A stretch of DNA of 51,961 bases from an uncultured Acetatifactor sp. (lineage in GTDB: Bacteria; Bacillota; Clostridia; Lachnospirales; Lachnospiraceae), in assembly GCA_934436245.1 (NCBI GenBank), contig CAKSAM010000017.1:1-51961 (forward strand), written 5' to 3'. The position numbers and the translations under genes were made by a program. The notes below the pieces were generated by a model. The model worked only from the letters and a program-made list of their open reading frames with translations, ran no database searches and had not been told where the DNA came from. Shown one piece after another: positions 35,479 through 45,474 of the stretch (its first letter is position 1; each line of letters begins with the position of its first letter).

Positions 35479-36198
35479 TCAGTCTCTCCTTCTGCGGTTA
35501 CCGCCATACAGCAGGATCAGACGAAGCAGCTGTAATGCGGAGGAAGCCGCACCTGCCACATAGGTCAGCGCAGCAGCCGTCAGCACTTTCTTACCGCCGC
35601 TTACTTCTTCCCTGCCCAAAAGCCCGTATTCTTCCACCTTCACAATAGCTCTGTGAGAAGCATTGAATTCCACCGGCAAGGTCACCAGCTGGAAAATAAC
35701 GGTCAAAGCAAACGCCCAGATTCCCAGCTGGATCAGGGTCTGGTTCCAACTAAGCAGTACTCCCAGAAAGATCAGAGGGATACTCAGATTGCTTCCGATG
35801 TTTACCACCGGCACCAGAGCCGCACGGATACTCATGGGTACATAGCCATGGGCATGCTGGATAGCGTGTCCGCATTCATGGGCAGCTACGCTGACCGCTG
35901 TCACTGAGGTTCCGTTATAATTATTGTAAGAAAGTCTCACCGTGTCCGTACGGGGATCGTAATGATCACCATCATTGGAATTCAGACACTCGATCTGTAC
36001 ATTGTACAGCCCTTCTCTGTTCAGGATATTCCGGGCAGCTTCCGCTCCCGTCATTCCCCTCATATTCCGTACCTTGCTGTATTTGCGCATGGTGGAGTTC
36101 ACCAGTGCGCTGGCTGCCAGGCATAGTACCAATCCGATCAGCACCAGGACATAAGTCGGGTCTAAGTAATAACCATATCCATAATAACCACCGTACAT
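35479..36198 (-). CDS. Zinc metallopeptidase, YugP family
   Basis: A 239-residue membrane protein with a Tyr/Gly-rich N-terminus (MYGGYYGYGYYL), a first TM segment, the zinc-binding motif VAAHECGHAIQHAHG near residue 113, then two or three further TM segments. A conserved NCRG-like SHRAIVKVEEYGLL follows. It is commonly found in this operon in Clostridia; its substrates are unknown. AAAGGAG lies well placed before the ATG. Confidence 0.9.
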   Translation of the reverse strand: MYGGYYGYGYYLDPTYVLVLIGLVLCLAASALVNSTMRKYSKVRNMRGMTGAEAARNILNREGLYNVQIECLNSNDGDHYDPRTDTVRLSYNNYNGTSVTAVSVAAHECGHAIQHAHGYVPMSIRAALVPVVNIGSNLSIPLIFLGVLLSWNQTLIQLGIWAFALTVIFQLVTLPVEFNASHRAIVKVEEYGLLGREEVSGGKKVLTAAALTYVAGAASSALQLLRLILLYGGNRRRRD

Positions 36199-36222
36199 AG
36201 AAAAGTCTCCTTTCTACCTGTT

Positions 36223-37158
36223 CTACCTGTCGCCCATGATTTCTCCTGGCTGTACCTTCACTCCCAGCAGGAAGTCATGAGCCGTCATGCGTTTTTTACC
36301 TTCCAACTGCAGTTCCATAACCTTTAAGGAACCTTCTGCTGCTGCCACTTCAAAGGAATCTTTCGTCACTGTAAGAATTGTTCCCGGCATTTCTGTATGC
36401 ACAGTTGCCATAGGGATTACTTTCCATATCTTCAGTTGCTTTCCATGATAGAAAGTATATGCACTGGGCCAGGGTGTCAATCCCCGGATCAGGCGGTCCA
36501 GTTCCACCGCTGTCTTAGAAAAATCCAGTCTTCCCATCTCTTTTGTAATCAGCGCTGCATAGCAGGTCTTGCTGTCATCCTGCTGTTCCGGAGTCAGTTT
36601 CCCGGCCTCTAACAGCGGAAGTGCCTCTGTAATCGCCTCCCCGCCCAATACCATCAGCTTGTCATGTAACGTCTCGAAGGTATCCTCGGAAGTAATTGGA
36701 ATCTTTTTCTGATACAGCATATCACCGGTATCCAGTCCGGCGTTCATCTGCATGATCGTCACGCCTGTCTCGGTCTCTCCGTCGATGATCACTCTCTGGA
36801 TGGGAGAAGCACCGCGATATTTCGGAAGCAGGGAGGCGTGGATATTCAGACATCCGTACTTCGGCAGATCCAGTATCTCCTGAGACAGGATCTGTCCGAA
36901 CGCTGCCACGATGTAGACATCCGCAGGATATTTTTTTAATTCTTCCACAGCCTCCGGCGTCTTGATCCTGTGGGGCTGGAATACCGGTATGCCATGCTTT
37001 ACGGCACATTCCTTTACTGGAGGAAACTGTAATTCTTTACTTCTGCCTTTTGCCTTGTCCGGCTGCGTTACCACTGCCGTGATCTCATGTCCCTGTGCGA
37101 TCAGTGCTTCCAGGGCTCCTACCGCAAAATCGGGGGTTCCCATAAATACAATCTGCAT
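36223..37158 (-). CDS. fmt: Methionyl-tRNA formyltransferase
   Basis: A 311-residue enzyme that formylates initiator Met-tRNA. The motifs are VFMGTPDFAVGALEAL at the start, NIHASLLPKYRGASPIQRVI near residue 105 (the catalytic Asn and His) and LDTGDML near residue 143. The C-terminal OB-like domain is intact. It lies next to def, whose product removes the formyl group again. Confidence 0.96.
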   Translation of the reverse strand: MQIVFMGTPDFAVGALEALIAQGHEITAVVTQPDKAKGRSKELQFPPVKECAVKHGIPVFQPHRIKTPEAVEELKKYPADVYIVAAFGQILSQEILDLPKYGCLNIHASLLPKYRGASPIQRVIIDGETETGVTIMQMNAGLDTGDMLYQKKIPITSEDTFETLHDKLMVLGGEAITEALPLLEAGKLTPEQQDDSKTCYAALITKEMGRLDFSKTAVELDRLIRGLTPWPSAYTFYHGKQLKIWKVIPMATVHTEMPGTILTVTKDSFEVAAAEGSLKVMELQLEGKKRMTAHDFLLGVKVQPGEIMGDR

Positions 37159-37181
37159 AGCCTGTCTCCTTTCCGGAAAAC

Positions 37182-37670
37182 TTATTCTTCTTCCTCGTCC
37201 TCATCGTCGTAAGTCATGTCCTGCAGCGGTCCCTCTGCCTTTTCCACATAGAGATGACCGTCTAAGTGATCCAGTTCATGGCAGATGGCTCTGGCAAGCA
37301 GCTCCGTTCCCTCCACTTCAATCGGCTTCATGTTTACATCCAGCGCCACTGCTTTTACATAGTTGGGTCTGGTCACAATGCCGAATTTGCCAGGTACGCT
37401 TAAGCAGCCTTCCTGCCCGGTCTGTTCTCCGCTGCTCTCTACGATCCTGGGGTTGATCAGGATATAGGGATCCTCACCGGTGGTATCGATCACTACGATC
37501 CGTTTCAGGATGCCCACCTGCGGTGCTGCCAGTCCCACGCCGTTGGCATCGTACATGGTCTCCAGCATATCTCCGATCAGTTCTCTGATCCTGGGAGTCA
37601 TTTCCTTCACCTCTTTACAGGTTTTGGTCAATACCTCATCTCCATATTCTCTAATATTTCTAAGTGCCAC
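37182..37670 (-). CDS. def: Peptide deformylase
   Basis: A 162-residue iron/zinc enzyme that removes N-formyl groups from new proteins. All three motifs are visible: NGVGLAAPQVG near residue 44, EGCLSVPG near residue 91 and HELDHLDG near residue 133. The C-terminus is very acidic (YDDEDEEEE). The start is GTG with AGGAGG upstream. Confidence 0.96.
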   Translation of the reverse strand: MALRNIREYGDEVLTKTCKEVKEMTPRIRELIGDMLETMYDANGVGLAAPQVGILKRIVVIDTTGEDPYILINPRIVESSGEQTGQEGCLSVPGKFGIVTRPNYVKAVALDVNMKPIEVEGTELLARAICHELDHLDGHLYVEKAEGPLQDMTYDDEDEEEE

Positions 37671-37705
37671 TGCTCTTACCTCCTATTATTCAAAGTGCCA
37701 CAAAC

Positions 37706-37735
37706 AAAAGCTCCCTTCATAGAAAATCAGCTTTT
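37706..37735 (-). terminator. Weak hairpin between priA and def
   Basis: AAAAGCT and AGCTTTT pair around a 16-nt loop, with TTTTGTTTG on the minus strand. It is a possible partial terminator that would lower def expression relative to priA, or a chance structure. Confidence 0.35.
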
Positions 37736-37772
37736 CCTGCAAGCAGTAACGCCGACTTCCTATGGGTGAGTT

Positions 37773-40016
37773 TTATAACACATTTACAGGGTCAAAATCG
37801 AATTGTATGCTCAATTGCCTGGGTTGCCACTGTCTGAGCGTTTCCTCAACAATATCCTTCACTCCTACCAGTACCTCATACTCAGCATGCTTTACATAAA
37901 AGACATGCCGGTAAATATCATTGATTCTGCTGATATTGGCCGGAGCCGGTCCCAGTACCTGTATTTTTTTAGTCTGCAAAAAGTCCATATTAGACTTTAC
38001 CACATCTGCCAGTCTCAGGGCAAGCTGTTTTACACTTTCTTCCTCTTTGCCATAAATCTGTACTGCCAGCATATGTGCAGCCGGTGGATAACCGGACAGC
38101 TCTCTGTACAGAATTTCCTCCTGATAAAAGCTCTCATAATCCTGCGATGCTGCGCAGGTAATGGCATAATGCTCCGGCTGGTACGTCTGGATCACGGCTT
38201 CCCCGGGAAGTGTGCCTCTGCCGGCCCGTCCCACTGCCTGTGTCAGGAGCTGGAACGTCCTCTCTCCGGCACGATAGTCCGATGCATTCAAGGACAGATC
38301 AGCCGCCAGAATTCCCACCAGCGTCACCCTGGGGAAATCATGTCCCTTTACGATCATCTGGGTACCCACCAGAATATCGGCCTCACCATTGGAAAAAGAG
38401 GATAAAATCTTCTCATAGCTGTCCTTGGTCCGTGTGGTATCCGCATCCATTCTGAGCGTCCTTACCCCCGGGTACAATTCCTTCAGCTTGTCTTCGATCT
38501 GCTGGGTACCCGCCTTGAATCCCAGAATATATTTCGATCCGCATTTGGGACAGAGTCCGGGCATTGGCTGCATATATCCACAGTAATGGCAGATCAGTCT
38601 TCCACCTTTATGTTCCGAAAGAGAGACATCACAGTGCGGACATTTCATCACCTCTCCACAGGCTCTGCAGGATACAAAGCCTGCATACCCTCTCCGGTTC
38701 AAAAACAGGATTGTCTGCTGTCCTTTGTTCAACCGGTCCGTCATAAGCTCCTGCAGTTTTCTGCTGAAAATGGACCGGTTGCCCTCCTGCAGTTCCTGTC
38801 TGAGATCTACGGTATACACGGTGGGCAGTTCTCCGCCTGTCAACCGCTTTGTCAGCTGAAACAGACGATACTCTCCCTTTCCTGCCCGGTAATACGCTTC
38901 CAGAGAAGGTGTGGCGGATCCCAATACCACACTGGCGCCATACAGCCTTGCCACCTCCAGCGCCGTTTCCCTGGCATGGTATTTGGGCGTACTTTCACTC
39001 TTATAGCTGTTCTCCTGCTCCTCATCCATGACGATCAGTCCCAGATTGGGGAATGGTGTGAAAAGTGCCGATCTGGGGCCTATGATCACATCGATCTCTC
39101 CGGCCTTGGCTCGTTCACACTGATCATATTTTTCCCCCGGCGACAGGGTGGAATTCATTACACTGACCCGGTTCCCGAATCTCTGGTAAAAGCGCAAAAG
39201 CGTCTGATAGGTCAATGCGATCTCCGGAATCAGTACAATGGCCTGCCGTCCTCTTTTTATCATCTCCCCGATCAGCTGCATATACACTTCCGTCTTACCG
39301 CTTCCGGTAATTCCGTGGATCAGGTAGGTCTGTCTGCTTCCGGCATCGAAATCTTTCAGCACTTCCGTGACGATGGTTTCCTGCTCTTTGCTTAAAATAT
39401 AGTGGGTACCATCCCCCGATTGCACTTTTACCGGATTACGATAGCTTTCGGAACTGACCAGCCTTGCCGCTCCGCTTTTTACAATGCTGTTCACCGTAGC
39501 CGCACTGACTCCCAGTTTTCCGGTGATCCACTCATAGGGAATTGTCTCCTGTTCCAATAGCGCCCGTAGCAGTCTTGCCTTTGCCACCTGCTTTTTCCGT
39601 TCACTCTCGCCCAGCAAAGATACGATTTCCTCTCTGCTCATCTGGCGTATTAATTGCCGGTGTTCCAGTTTTTTTACGGATTGTCTGGCAGGCAGCACCG
39701 TCTTCAGTGCCTGGATCATGGTGCATCCGTAATTGCGACGGATCCAGGCAGCCAATGCGATCATCTTATCCTCCACGCCGTTTTCCTTTTCCGGAATTTC
39801 CACAATGTCTTTGATCTTCGCCGGATCAAACTGGCATTTTTCTCCGACTCCCACCACATATCCTCTGATCATGCGATTGCCATTGCCAAAAGGAATTATG
39901 ACACAGCTTCCCGGTTCCACCCGTTCCCGGAGTGTTTCCGGCACCCGGTACTGAAAGACCCTATCCAGTTTTTCATGTGAGATATCTACAATAATATCCG
40001 CATATAACGTACTCAA
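37773..40016 (-). CDS. priA: Primosomal replication restart helicase PriA
   Basis: A 747-residue superfamily 2 helicase that reloads the replisome at stalled forks. It has an N-terminal DNA-binding domain, Walker A GITGSGKTEVYM near residue 236, Walker B MDEEQENSYKSE (DEEQ where Escherichia has DEEH), and the zinc-binding cysteines CRACGEVMKCPHC, CHYCGYMQ and CPKCGS. The helicase end motif QAVGRAGRG is intact. It starts with TTG (40016), with GAGGAAAA upstream; no ATG is available nearby. Confidence 0.95.
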   Translation of the reverse strand: MSTLYADIIVDISHEKLDRVFQYRVPETLRERVEPGSCVIIPFGNGNRMIRGYVVGVGEKCQFDPAKIKDIVEIPEKENGVEDKMIALAAWIRRNYGCTMIQALKTVLPARQSVKKLEHRQLIRQMSREEIVSLLGESERKKQVAKARLLRALLEQETIPYEWITGKLGVSAATVNSIVKSGAARLVSSESYRNPVKVQSGDGTHYILSKEQETIVTEVLKDFDAGSRQTYLIHGITGSGKTEVYMQLIGEMIKRGRQAIVLIPEIALTYQTLLRFYQRFGNRVSVMNSTLSPGEKYDQCERAKAGEIDVIIGPRSALFTPFPNLGLIVMDEEQENSYKSESTPKYHARETALEVARLYGASVVLGSATPSLEAYYRAGKGEYRLFQLTKRLTGGELPTVYTVDLRQELQEGNRSIFSRKLQELMTDRLNKGQQTILFLNRRGYAGFVSCRACGEVMKCPHCDVSLSEHKGGRLICHYCGYMQPMPGLCPKCGSKYILGFKAGTQQIEDKLKELYPGVRTLRMDADTTRTKDSYEKILSSFSNGEADILVGTQMIVKGHDFPRVTLVGILAADLSLNASDYRAGERTFQLLTQAVGRAGRGTLPGEAVIQTYQPEHYAITCAASQDYESFYQEEILYRELSGYPPAAHMLAVQIYGKEEESVKQLALRLADVVKSNMDFLQTKKIQVLGPAPANISRINDIYRHVFYVKHAEYEVLVGVKDIVEETLRQWQPRQLSIQFDFDPVNVL

Positions 40017-40069
40017 TCCATTTTCCTCGCTGTTTTCACCGGGATCTGTGTCTTTGTTTTACGATGATC

Positions 40070-41578
40070 TTACAGTTCTTTTCCCACTGCAGAACCGGGA
40101 ACGTGTCCTTCTGCCAGAATATCTCTGATCAGATCTCTCTCATCCATAGGATGCTTTACACCTCTGATCTCCTGATAATCCTCATGTCCTTTTCCTGCCA
40201 GTACGACAATATCTCCGGGTTCTCCATGCTCTATTGCATAGGTAATCGCTTCCTTGCGGTCACAGATCTCTACATATGTTCCATTGGTTTTTGCCATGCC
40301 TGTTTTGATATCATTAATAATATCCTGTGGTTCCTCGAATCTGGGATTGTCGGAGGTGATGATCGTCAGGTCTGCCAGTTTTCCACTGACCTCTCCCATC
40401 TCAAAACGGCGCTGTCTGGAACGATTGCCCCCACAGCCAAACAGGCTGATCAATCTATGGGGCTCATACTCCCGCAGCGTTGTCAGCAGGCTCTCCAGTG
40501 CCATGGCATTATGCGCATAGTCGATCAATAGGGTAAACTTATCGGATACTTTGATCATTTCTATCCGGCCTTTTACCTTTGCCTGTAACAATGCCTTCTT
40601 GATATTTTCCTCATCCACTTTAAAATGGCGGCAGATGGCAATTGCCGACAGCGCATTATACACACTGAACTTACCGGGCATCGGTACTTCCACATTGAAA
40701 TCCATCAGTCCTGTGACATGGAATGTCACCCCCAGTTCTCCCGGCTTATGCACCAGCTTCCTGTCTTCGGCCCGAAGCATACAGTTTTCGCCCATGCCAA
40801 AGCTTTCCAGCGTACAGGTATGTCCCTCTGTTACTTTCTGCCAGTGCTCATCATCACCGTTCACGATTCCTACTCTGCACTGCTTGAACAGCATGCCCTT
40901 ACATTGCAGATATTCCTCAAAGCTGGCATGCTCGTTGGGTCCGATATGATCCGGCTCCAGATTGGTAAAAATGCCGTAATCGAAAATAAATCCCTGGGTC
41001 CGGTGCAGCATCAATGCCTGGGATGACACTTCCATCACTACCGTATTCAGCCCCACTTCCACCATCCGTGCAAAATATTCCTGCAGCAGATAGGATTCCG
41101 GTGTGGTATTATTGGCATGAATATGCTCTTCTCCGATGATCACCTCGATGGTTCCTACCAGTCCCACTTTATATCCTGCATTTTCCAGAATGGATTTTAC
41201 CAGATACGTGGTAGTAGTCTTCCCCTTAGTCCCCGTGATACCGATAACTTTTAGCTTTTCTGCCGGATGATCAAACCAGGCTGCTGAGATAAATGCCATG
41301 GCATACCGGGTATCCGCCACTTTGATCACCGTCACATCCACATCCGCCGGAAGTTCTACTTCCTTCTGCACCACCAGTACTCCGGCACCCTGCGCTGCCA
41401 CCTGTGCGGCGAAATCATGTCCGTCAAAATTAGCACCTCCAATGCAGAGGAACAGGCATCCCGGAGTGACCTTACGGGAATCATAGACCACCGCCGTGAT
41501 CTCCCGGTCCGTTGTGCCCTGTAGCACTTCATATTCCAGTTTATCCAAAAGTTCTGTTAATTTCTTTTTCTTCTCCAT
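40070..41578 (-). CDS. murE: UDP-MurNAc-tripeptide synthetase MurE (meso-DAP type)
   Basis: A 502-residue Mur ligase that adds the third residue to UDP-MurNAc-L-Ala-D-Glu. It has the ATP loop ITGTKGKTTTTY near residue 114, NLEPDHIGPNEH with the carbamylated-lysine region after it, DYAHN near residue 345, and TSDNPRFEEP near residue 400. The DNPR motif indicates meso-diaminopimelate rather than lysine. It heads the run leading into priA, 53 bp away, instead of lying in the division cluster. Confidence 0.94.
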   Translation of the reverse strand: MEKKKKLTELLDKLEYEVLQGTTDREITAVVYDSRKVTPGCLFLCIGGANFDGHDFAAQVAAQGAGVLVVQKEVELPADVDVTVIKVADTRYAMAFISAAWFDHPAEKLKVIGITGTKGKTTTTYLVKSILENAGYKVGLVGTIEVIIGEEHIHANNTTPESYLLQEYFARMVEVGLNTVVMEVSSQALMLHRTQGFIFDYGIFTNLEPDHIGPNEHASFEEYLQCKGMLFKQCRVGIVNGDDEHWQKVTEGHTCTLESFGMGENCMLRAEDRKLVHKPGELGVTFHVTGLMDFNVEVPMPGKFSVYNALSAIAICRHFKVDEENIKKALLQAKVKGRIEMIKVSDKFTLLIDYAHNAMALESLLTTLREYEPHRLISLFGCGGNRSRQRRFEMGEVSGKLADLTIITSDNPRFEEPQDIINDIKTGMAKTNGTYVEICDRKEAITYAIEHGEPGDIVVLAGKGHEDYQEIRGVKHPMDERDLIRDILAEGHVPGSAVGKEL

Positions 41579-41675
41579 AGAGGTTTCCGCCTTTCTACGA
41601 TGAAACTTTTACATACTTCATTTTATTTTACTCTTTTTTCAGGGAATGTACCACCCTTAAATTTAGTTCCGTCTT

Positions 41676-41702
41676 TTGCAATTTCCATAATAATGTTATA
41701 AT
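41676..41702 (+). promoter_or_regulatory. Promoter of the polytopic membrane protein gene
   Basis: TTGCAA (41676-41681) and TATAAT (41697-41702) are 15 bp apart; TGT before TATAAT also forms an extended -10. A start near 41709 favours the ATG at 41762 over 41714. Confidence 0.55.
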
Positions 41703-41761
41703 GATTTAAATTGATGTCTGCGTCCCAAATTTGCAGGTACAGAAAGGCATGGGTATTTAAT

Positions 41762-43915
41762 ATGAACGGCTTCTGTGGCTCTGTTATCGGAAATATCATT
41801 GGCACACTTTATTTTCTCCTATTTCAATGTGCCGGTTTTTTATTAGTAAAACGCTTCTTTTCCGGAAAAGGAATACTCTTCTGCCTGTTTACCGGCAGTG
41901 TATCCGGCTCTGTTCTGTTGCAATGGATTCCGGCTCTGTTTGCCTTTTTCTTTGGTTTTTCCATAACCTCGCATATAATGGCATTATTGCTCGTTGCCGC
42001 CTGTCTGGGCATCCTGTATGTTTTTTACCATCCTGTCGTGACTGCTGCCTCTGCCTGTTCCCAAAAAGGCTTCCGACAACTGGTACAGGAAAATCGGCTA
42101 TTTTTTGTTCTCGCCGGATTCACCTTTCTGTTATTCTGTGTCCTGCTCTCAACCCATACCATACTGCCAAAAGAAGACGGTCTGCACGTAGGGCAGTGTA
42201 CTTACGGTGATCTGCAGATGCATCTTGGAATGATCACCAGCCTTGCAGAACAGCAGATATTCCCTCCCTATTATTCTATCTCTCCTTCCGATAAGCTAAG
42301 TTATCCTTTTTTATGTGACAGTATTTCCTCCAGTATCTATCTTTGGGGAGCATCCCTGCGTTATGCCTATATGCTGCCTATGTATTTTGCTTTTTTACAG
42401 GTAATCCTAGGTTTTTATGCCATTGCAGATATGCTGCTGCATGACAAGATAAAATCTCTGACTGCATGGATTCTCTTTTTTTATAATGGCGGACTGGGCT
42501 TCCTCTACTTCATCGACTGGAGCAGAGAAGGGGGCTATACACTCAGCGATATTTTTACCGGCTATTACACTACCCCCACCAACCTGATTGACAGGAATAT
42601 CCGTTGGGTCAATATCATTGCGGATATGCTCCTGCCCCAGCGTGCCACGCTCTTCGGTTATGCCGTTTTGTTCTGTGCTATCTGGCTGCTGCTTCAGGCA
42701 ATCCATCAGAATGAGAAAAAATTATTTTTACCTGCTGGCATCCTCGCAGGAGCATTGCCTATGATCCATACCCACTCTTTCGTTGCCCTACTGATTCTAA
42801 GTGCCTGCTGGATGCTGTGTCACCTCTATCATGCAGTTCCACGCAGCAAAGAATGGACAAAACCGGGAGCTGTTCTGATCGGTAGTTTTACCGTCTGCAT
42901 GCTTCTGTTAGAGATTCTTTGCAAAAGTTCTCCTATCGCTGCACCTGCTCTGCTTTTTCGTTTTGGCATTCTGGCTGCAGCTGTTTTGGTATGTTACGGT
43001 CTATCCCTGCTCTATCGCTACCTTGTTTGGAAAGACGTTCCGGCAAAAACAGGATATCATCTGCAGGAATTTTTAATTACCTGGGGGATATTCTTCGGTG
43101 TTCTTCTATTATTATCCCTCCCACAGCTGCTGGAATGGACCCTGGGGCAGACAGCCAGCTCCGGATTTTTACAGGGGCATTTCAACTGGGGAAATCAAGG
43201 TGATGAATATCTCTGGTTTTATCTGAAAAACTGGGGAATCATCCTGTTACTGTTCATCCCTGCCATGATTTGCTGCAATAGGGAAAAATTAGATGTGATG
43301 TCCGGAGCATTTCTTTTATGGTTTGTTGCGGAAATTATTTCTTTCACCCCGAACACATATGATAATAATAAACTATTATATGTGACTTATGCTTTTGTAT
43401 GCTGCCTCAGTGCAGACTATGGAGTTGATCTGTTTCGTTCTTTGCAAAGCCGGACTTTCCGCATCCTCTGTACAACCGGTATGACTTTACTCTGCACAGT
43501 CTCTGCGCTTCTGACCCTTGGCAGAGAACTGGTGTCGGATTACACTGCCTATTCTTCTGCCCAGGTGGAAGCTGCGGCCTTCGTGGAGCAAAACACCTCC
43601 CCCACCGCCCGGTTTCTTACCAATGATCGCCATGTCAATGAGATTGCTGCACTTACGGGGCGCAATATATTAAATGGTTCAGGAACATTTCTGGCAATGC
43701 ACGGGGTTTATCATCCAGAATATCATGAAGACTTCCGTAAAATTTATGAAAACCCCTCTGCCTCTACAGATCTGCTCCTGGCCTATGATGTTGATTATGT
43801 TGAGGTTTCCTCCTGGGAACGGGCAGATTATGCCGTGGATGAAACCTACTTCCGTGCCAACTATCCCTGCATCTTCGATAATGGTGAAATCCAGATCTAC
43901 CAGATTACTCAGTAG
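41762..43915 (+). CDS. Large polytopic membrane protein, GT-C glycosyltransferase-like
   Basis: About 717 residues with 13-15 hydrophobic segments. I do not recognise an exact family. After two TM blocks a loop reads DGLHVGQCTYGDLQMHLGMI; an acidic residue followed by His in the first long external loop is typical of GT-C lipid-sugar glycosyltransferases. Later PQRATLFGYAV and PMIHTHSFVALL are also GT-C-like. The C-terminal ~150 residues form a soluble external domain. The ATG at 41762 follows AGAAAGG at 14 nt; ATG 41714 has no ribosome site. It overlaps the yitT-like gene by 11 bp at the 3' end. Confidence 0.65.
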   Translation: MNGFCGSVIGNIIGTLYFLLFQCAGFLLVKRFFSGKGILFCLFTGSVSGSVLLQWIPALFAFFFGFSITSHIMALLLVAACLGILYVFYHPVVTAASACSQKGFRQLVQENRLFFVLAGFTFLLFCVLLSTHTILPKEDGLHVGQCTYGDLQMHLGMITSLAEQQIFPPYYSISPSDKLSYPFLCDSISSSIYLWGASLRYAYMLPMYFAFLQVILGFYAIADMLLHDKIKSLTAWILFFYNGGLGFLYFIDWSREGGYTLSDIFTGYYTTPTNLIDRNIRWVNIIADMLLPQRATLFGYAVLFCAIWLLLQAIHQNEKKLFLPAGILAGALPMIHTHSFVALLILSACWMLCHLYHAVPRSKEWTKPGAVLIGSFTVCMLLLEILCKSSPIAAPALLFRFGILAAAVLVCYGLSLLYRYLVWKDVPAKTGYHLQEFLITWGIFFGVLLLLSLPQLLEWTLGQTASSGFLQGHFNWGNQGDEYLWFYLKNWGIILLLFIPAMICCNREKLDVMSGAFLLWFVAEIISFTPNTYDNNKLLYVTYAFVCCLSADYGVDLFRSLQSRTFRILCTTGMTLLCTVSALLTLGRELVSDYTAYSSAQVEAAAFVEQNTSPTARFLTNDRHVNEIAALTGRNILNGSGTFLAMHGVYHPEYHEDFRKIYENPSASTDLLLAYDVDYVEVSSWERADYAVDETYFRANYPCIFDNGEIQIYQITQ

Positions 43916-44582
43916 CTTCCTTTTTCAAAGCTACATCAGGCTCCTGTATGTTTCTGGTTTTCTTTCCAAAGTTCTGGATAAAACCAATGAACTGACCGGA
44001 TAACAGTACCGTAAACAGGGAATATCCGATACGTTTTACCGGAATGTAGCTTAAGGACAATACCAGTACGATCAGATCTGTCATCAGGTAGACCCACTGG
44101 ATCTTCCACCCGGTTGCCTGGGAAATGCTCATAGCCAGTGCATCATCTCCACTGGGGGCGCCGCCAATCCGCACACAGAGTCCTGCCCCGACACCAACGA
44201 ACAAAGCTCCGATGAGCGCTGCTACAAGCGGCATCCCTGCCAGTTGGGGCCATAAGTGTGGAAACTGCTCACAAATCTTATAAGTACCGGAAAATCCTAC
44301 GGCAGCTAATGCAGAATAGGCAATAAATTCCTTGCCCAGCAGTTTCCATCCAAGGATATAACACAAGATATTCATAATACCACCGGTAAACGCCGGTGAA
44401 ATTCCTGTCCAATGCTCCAGTAACAGCGTGGCTCCCAACACACCACCTTCGGTAACCCCGGAGATGGAGTGCACATGATATAATCCAAATGCCAGAATAA
44501 AACTTCCCAATAAGGTTACGGTGCAATTCTTCAGGGTAAGTTTTTTCAGGGCTTCTTTCCATTCGTGAATCTGTGTTTTCAT
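43905..44582 (-). CDS. YitT family membrane protein
   Basis: A 225-residue protein with about six TM segments and the YitT pattern: a first TM SFILAFGLYHVH, GVTEGGVLGATLLLEH, and GAGLCVRIGGAPSGDDALAM in the middle. It lacks the C-terminal DUF2179 domain that longer YitT proteins carry. Function is unknown. It has its own TTGACG/TATAAT promoter and an AGGA site before the ATG. Confidence 0.82.
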   Translation of the reverse strand: MKTQIHEWKEALKKLTLKNCTVTLLGSFILAFGLYHVHSISGVTEGGVLGATLLLEHWTGISPAFTGGIMNILCYILGWKLLGKEFIAYSALAAVGFSGTYKICEQFPHLWPQLAGMPLVAALIGALFVGVGAGLCVRIGGAPSGDDALAMSISQATGWKIQWVYLMTDLIVLVLSLSYIPVKRIGYSLFTVLLSGQFIGFIQNFGKKTRNIQEPDVALKKEATE

Positions 44583-44631
44583 TTTAATTCCTGTTTCCTT
44601 TATTTACTACTGTTTTTATTCATATCTTTAT

Positions 44632-44662
44632 ATTATACCCCCAAATGTCCATCCGCCGTCAA
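44632..44662 (-). promoter_or_regulatory. yitT-like gene promoter
   Basis: On the minus strand TTGACG (44657-44662) and perfect TATAAT (44632-44637), with a 19-bp spacer that is longer than the optimum. Confidence 0.55.
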
Positions 44663-44700
44663 GAATTATCGGAAAAGCATTCTTGTTTCCTTTTAAATTA

Positions 44701-44730
44701 AAAAATACTCCGGATATCCGGAGTATTTTT
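44701..44730. terminator. 30-bp perfect palindrome, terminator
   Basis: AAAAATACTCCGGAT followed by its exact complement, with no loop bases in excess, and T-rich flanks on both strands. It lies 19 bp past the stop of the membrane-protein gene. Confidence 0.8.
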
Positions 44731-44748
44731 CATTATTGCTATTTTTGT

Positions 44749-45429
44749 CTAATACCACTCTTTTCTATAATGGTGTCCTGTCTCCTCATCTATAATGTGT
44801 AGTGTGGGTTTATGCAGTTTTGCCATAACAACAAACAATATTATAAATAGCAATGAACCATACAGCAGCACGATAAGAAGAGATGTTCCCAGTAACGTCC
44901 AAACAGAAAGAATACCTAGCTTTATAAATTTCATTCTATTAGATCCGTCTATCATATATAAAATAAATATAACTAATTCTAATACTGCAATTCCTAATAA
45001 ACATATATCTCCAAACCATGTCCGTGTAAATCCCATATTTAGTATTACATCCGGTGTTTTTACCCCTGGCATGGCATCACATTTTATCCAGCCAATAATC
45101 CAGGTGATTGTCAGCATCACTAACTGTATGCTTCTACATACAATCATAGTAATTCCCAATCCGAAACCATTATTCATAAAATACGAACCTGCCATCAAAA
45201 TAATTTCTGCAAAAACTGCTATTACACATACCACATACATCCAATTGGTATAAAACTGTTCTCCCGCAGCATCAAACAATAGACCCTCAAATATCTGATT
45301 GATTCTATTAGAATCCTCCAGTGTTTTCGTATCAACATTTTTTACGCTCAATATAACATTTATCAATGTCAGTATTGCCGCTGCAATACTTATTACCGTT
45401 GCAATTTTCCTACATGTTTTATCGCTCAC
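44749..45429 (-). CDS. Membrane protein of unknown function, about six TM segments
   Basis: A 226-residue protein. Hydrophobic segments lie near residues 10-28, 62-82, 88-115, 140-160 and 170-205, and the C-terminus is a basic/aromatic tail (HHYRKEWY). The start is GTG with AAAGGAG about 10 nt away. It follows the large SLH-like protein gene by 45 bp on the same strand, so the two are probably co-transcribed. I do not know a family or function. The AT content is higher than in neighbouring housekeeping genes. Confidence 0.6.
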   Translation of the reverse strand: MSDKTCRKIATVISIAAAILTLINVILSVKNVDTKTLEDSNRINQIFEGLLFDAAGEQFYTNWMYVVCVIAVFAEIILMAGSYFMNNGFGLGITMIVCRSIQLVMLTITWIIGWIKCDAMPGVKTPDVILNMGFTRTWFGDICLLGIAVLELVIFILYMIDGSNRMKFIKLGILSVWTLLGTSLLIVLLYGSLLFIILFVVMAKLHKPTLHIIDEETGHHYRKEWY

Positions 45430-45474
45430 TTCGATTTTTCTCCTTTGCTTCTTTATTTTATATTTTCTGATCGA

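Noticed and set aside
41623..41805. GGGTGGTAC-like word upstream of murE suggesting a T-box riboswitch
   Set aside because: Only part of the antiterminator consensus is present. There is no stem I or terminator, and the space to the divergent gene is too short.
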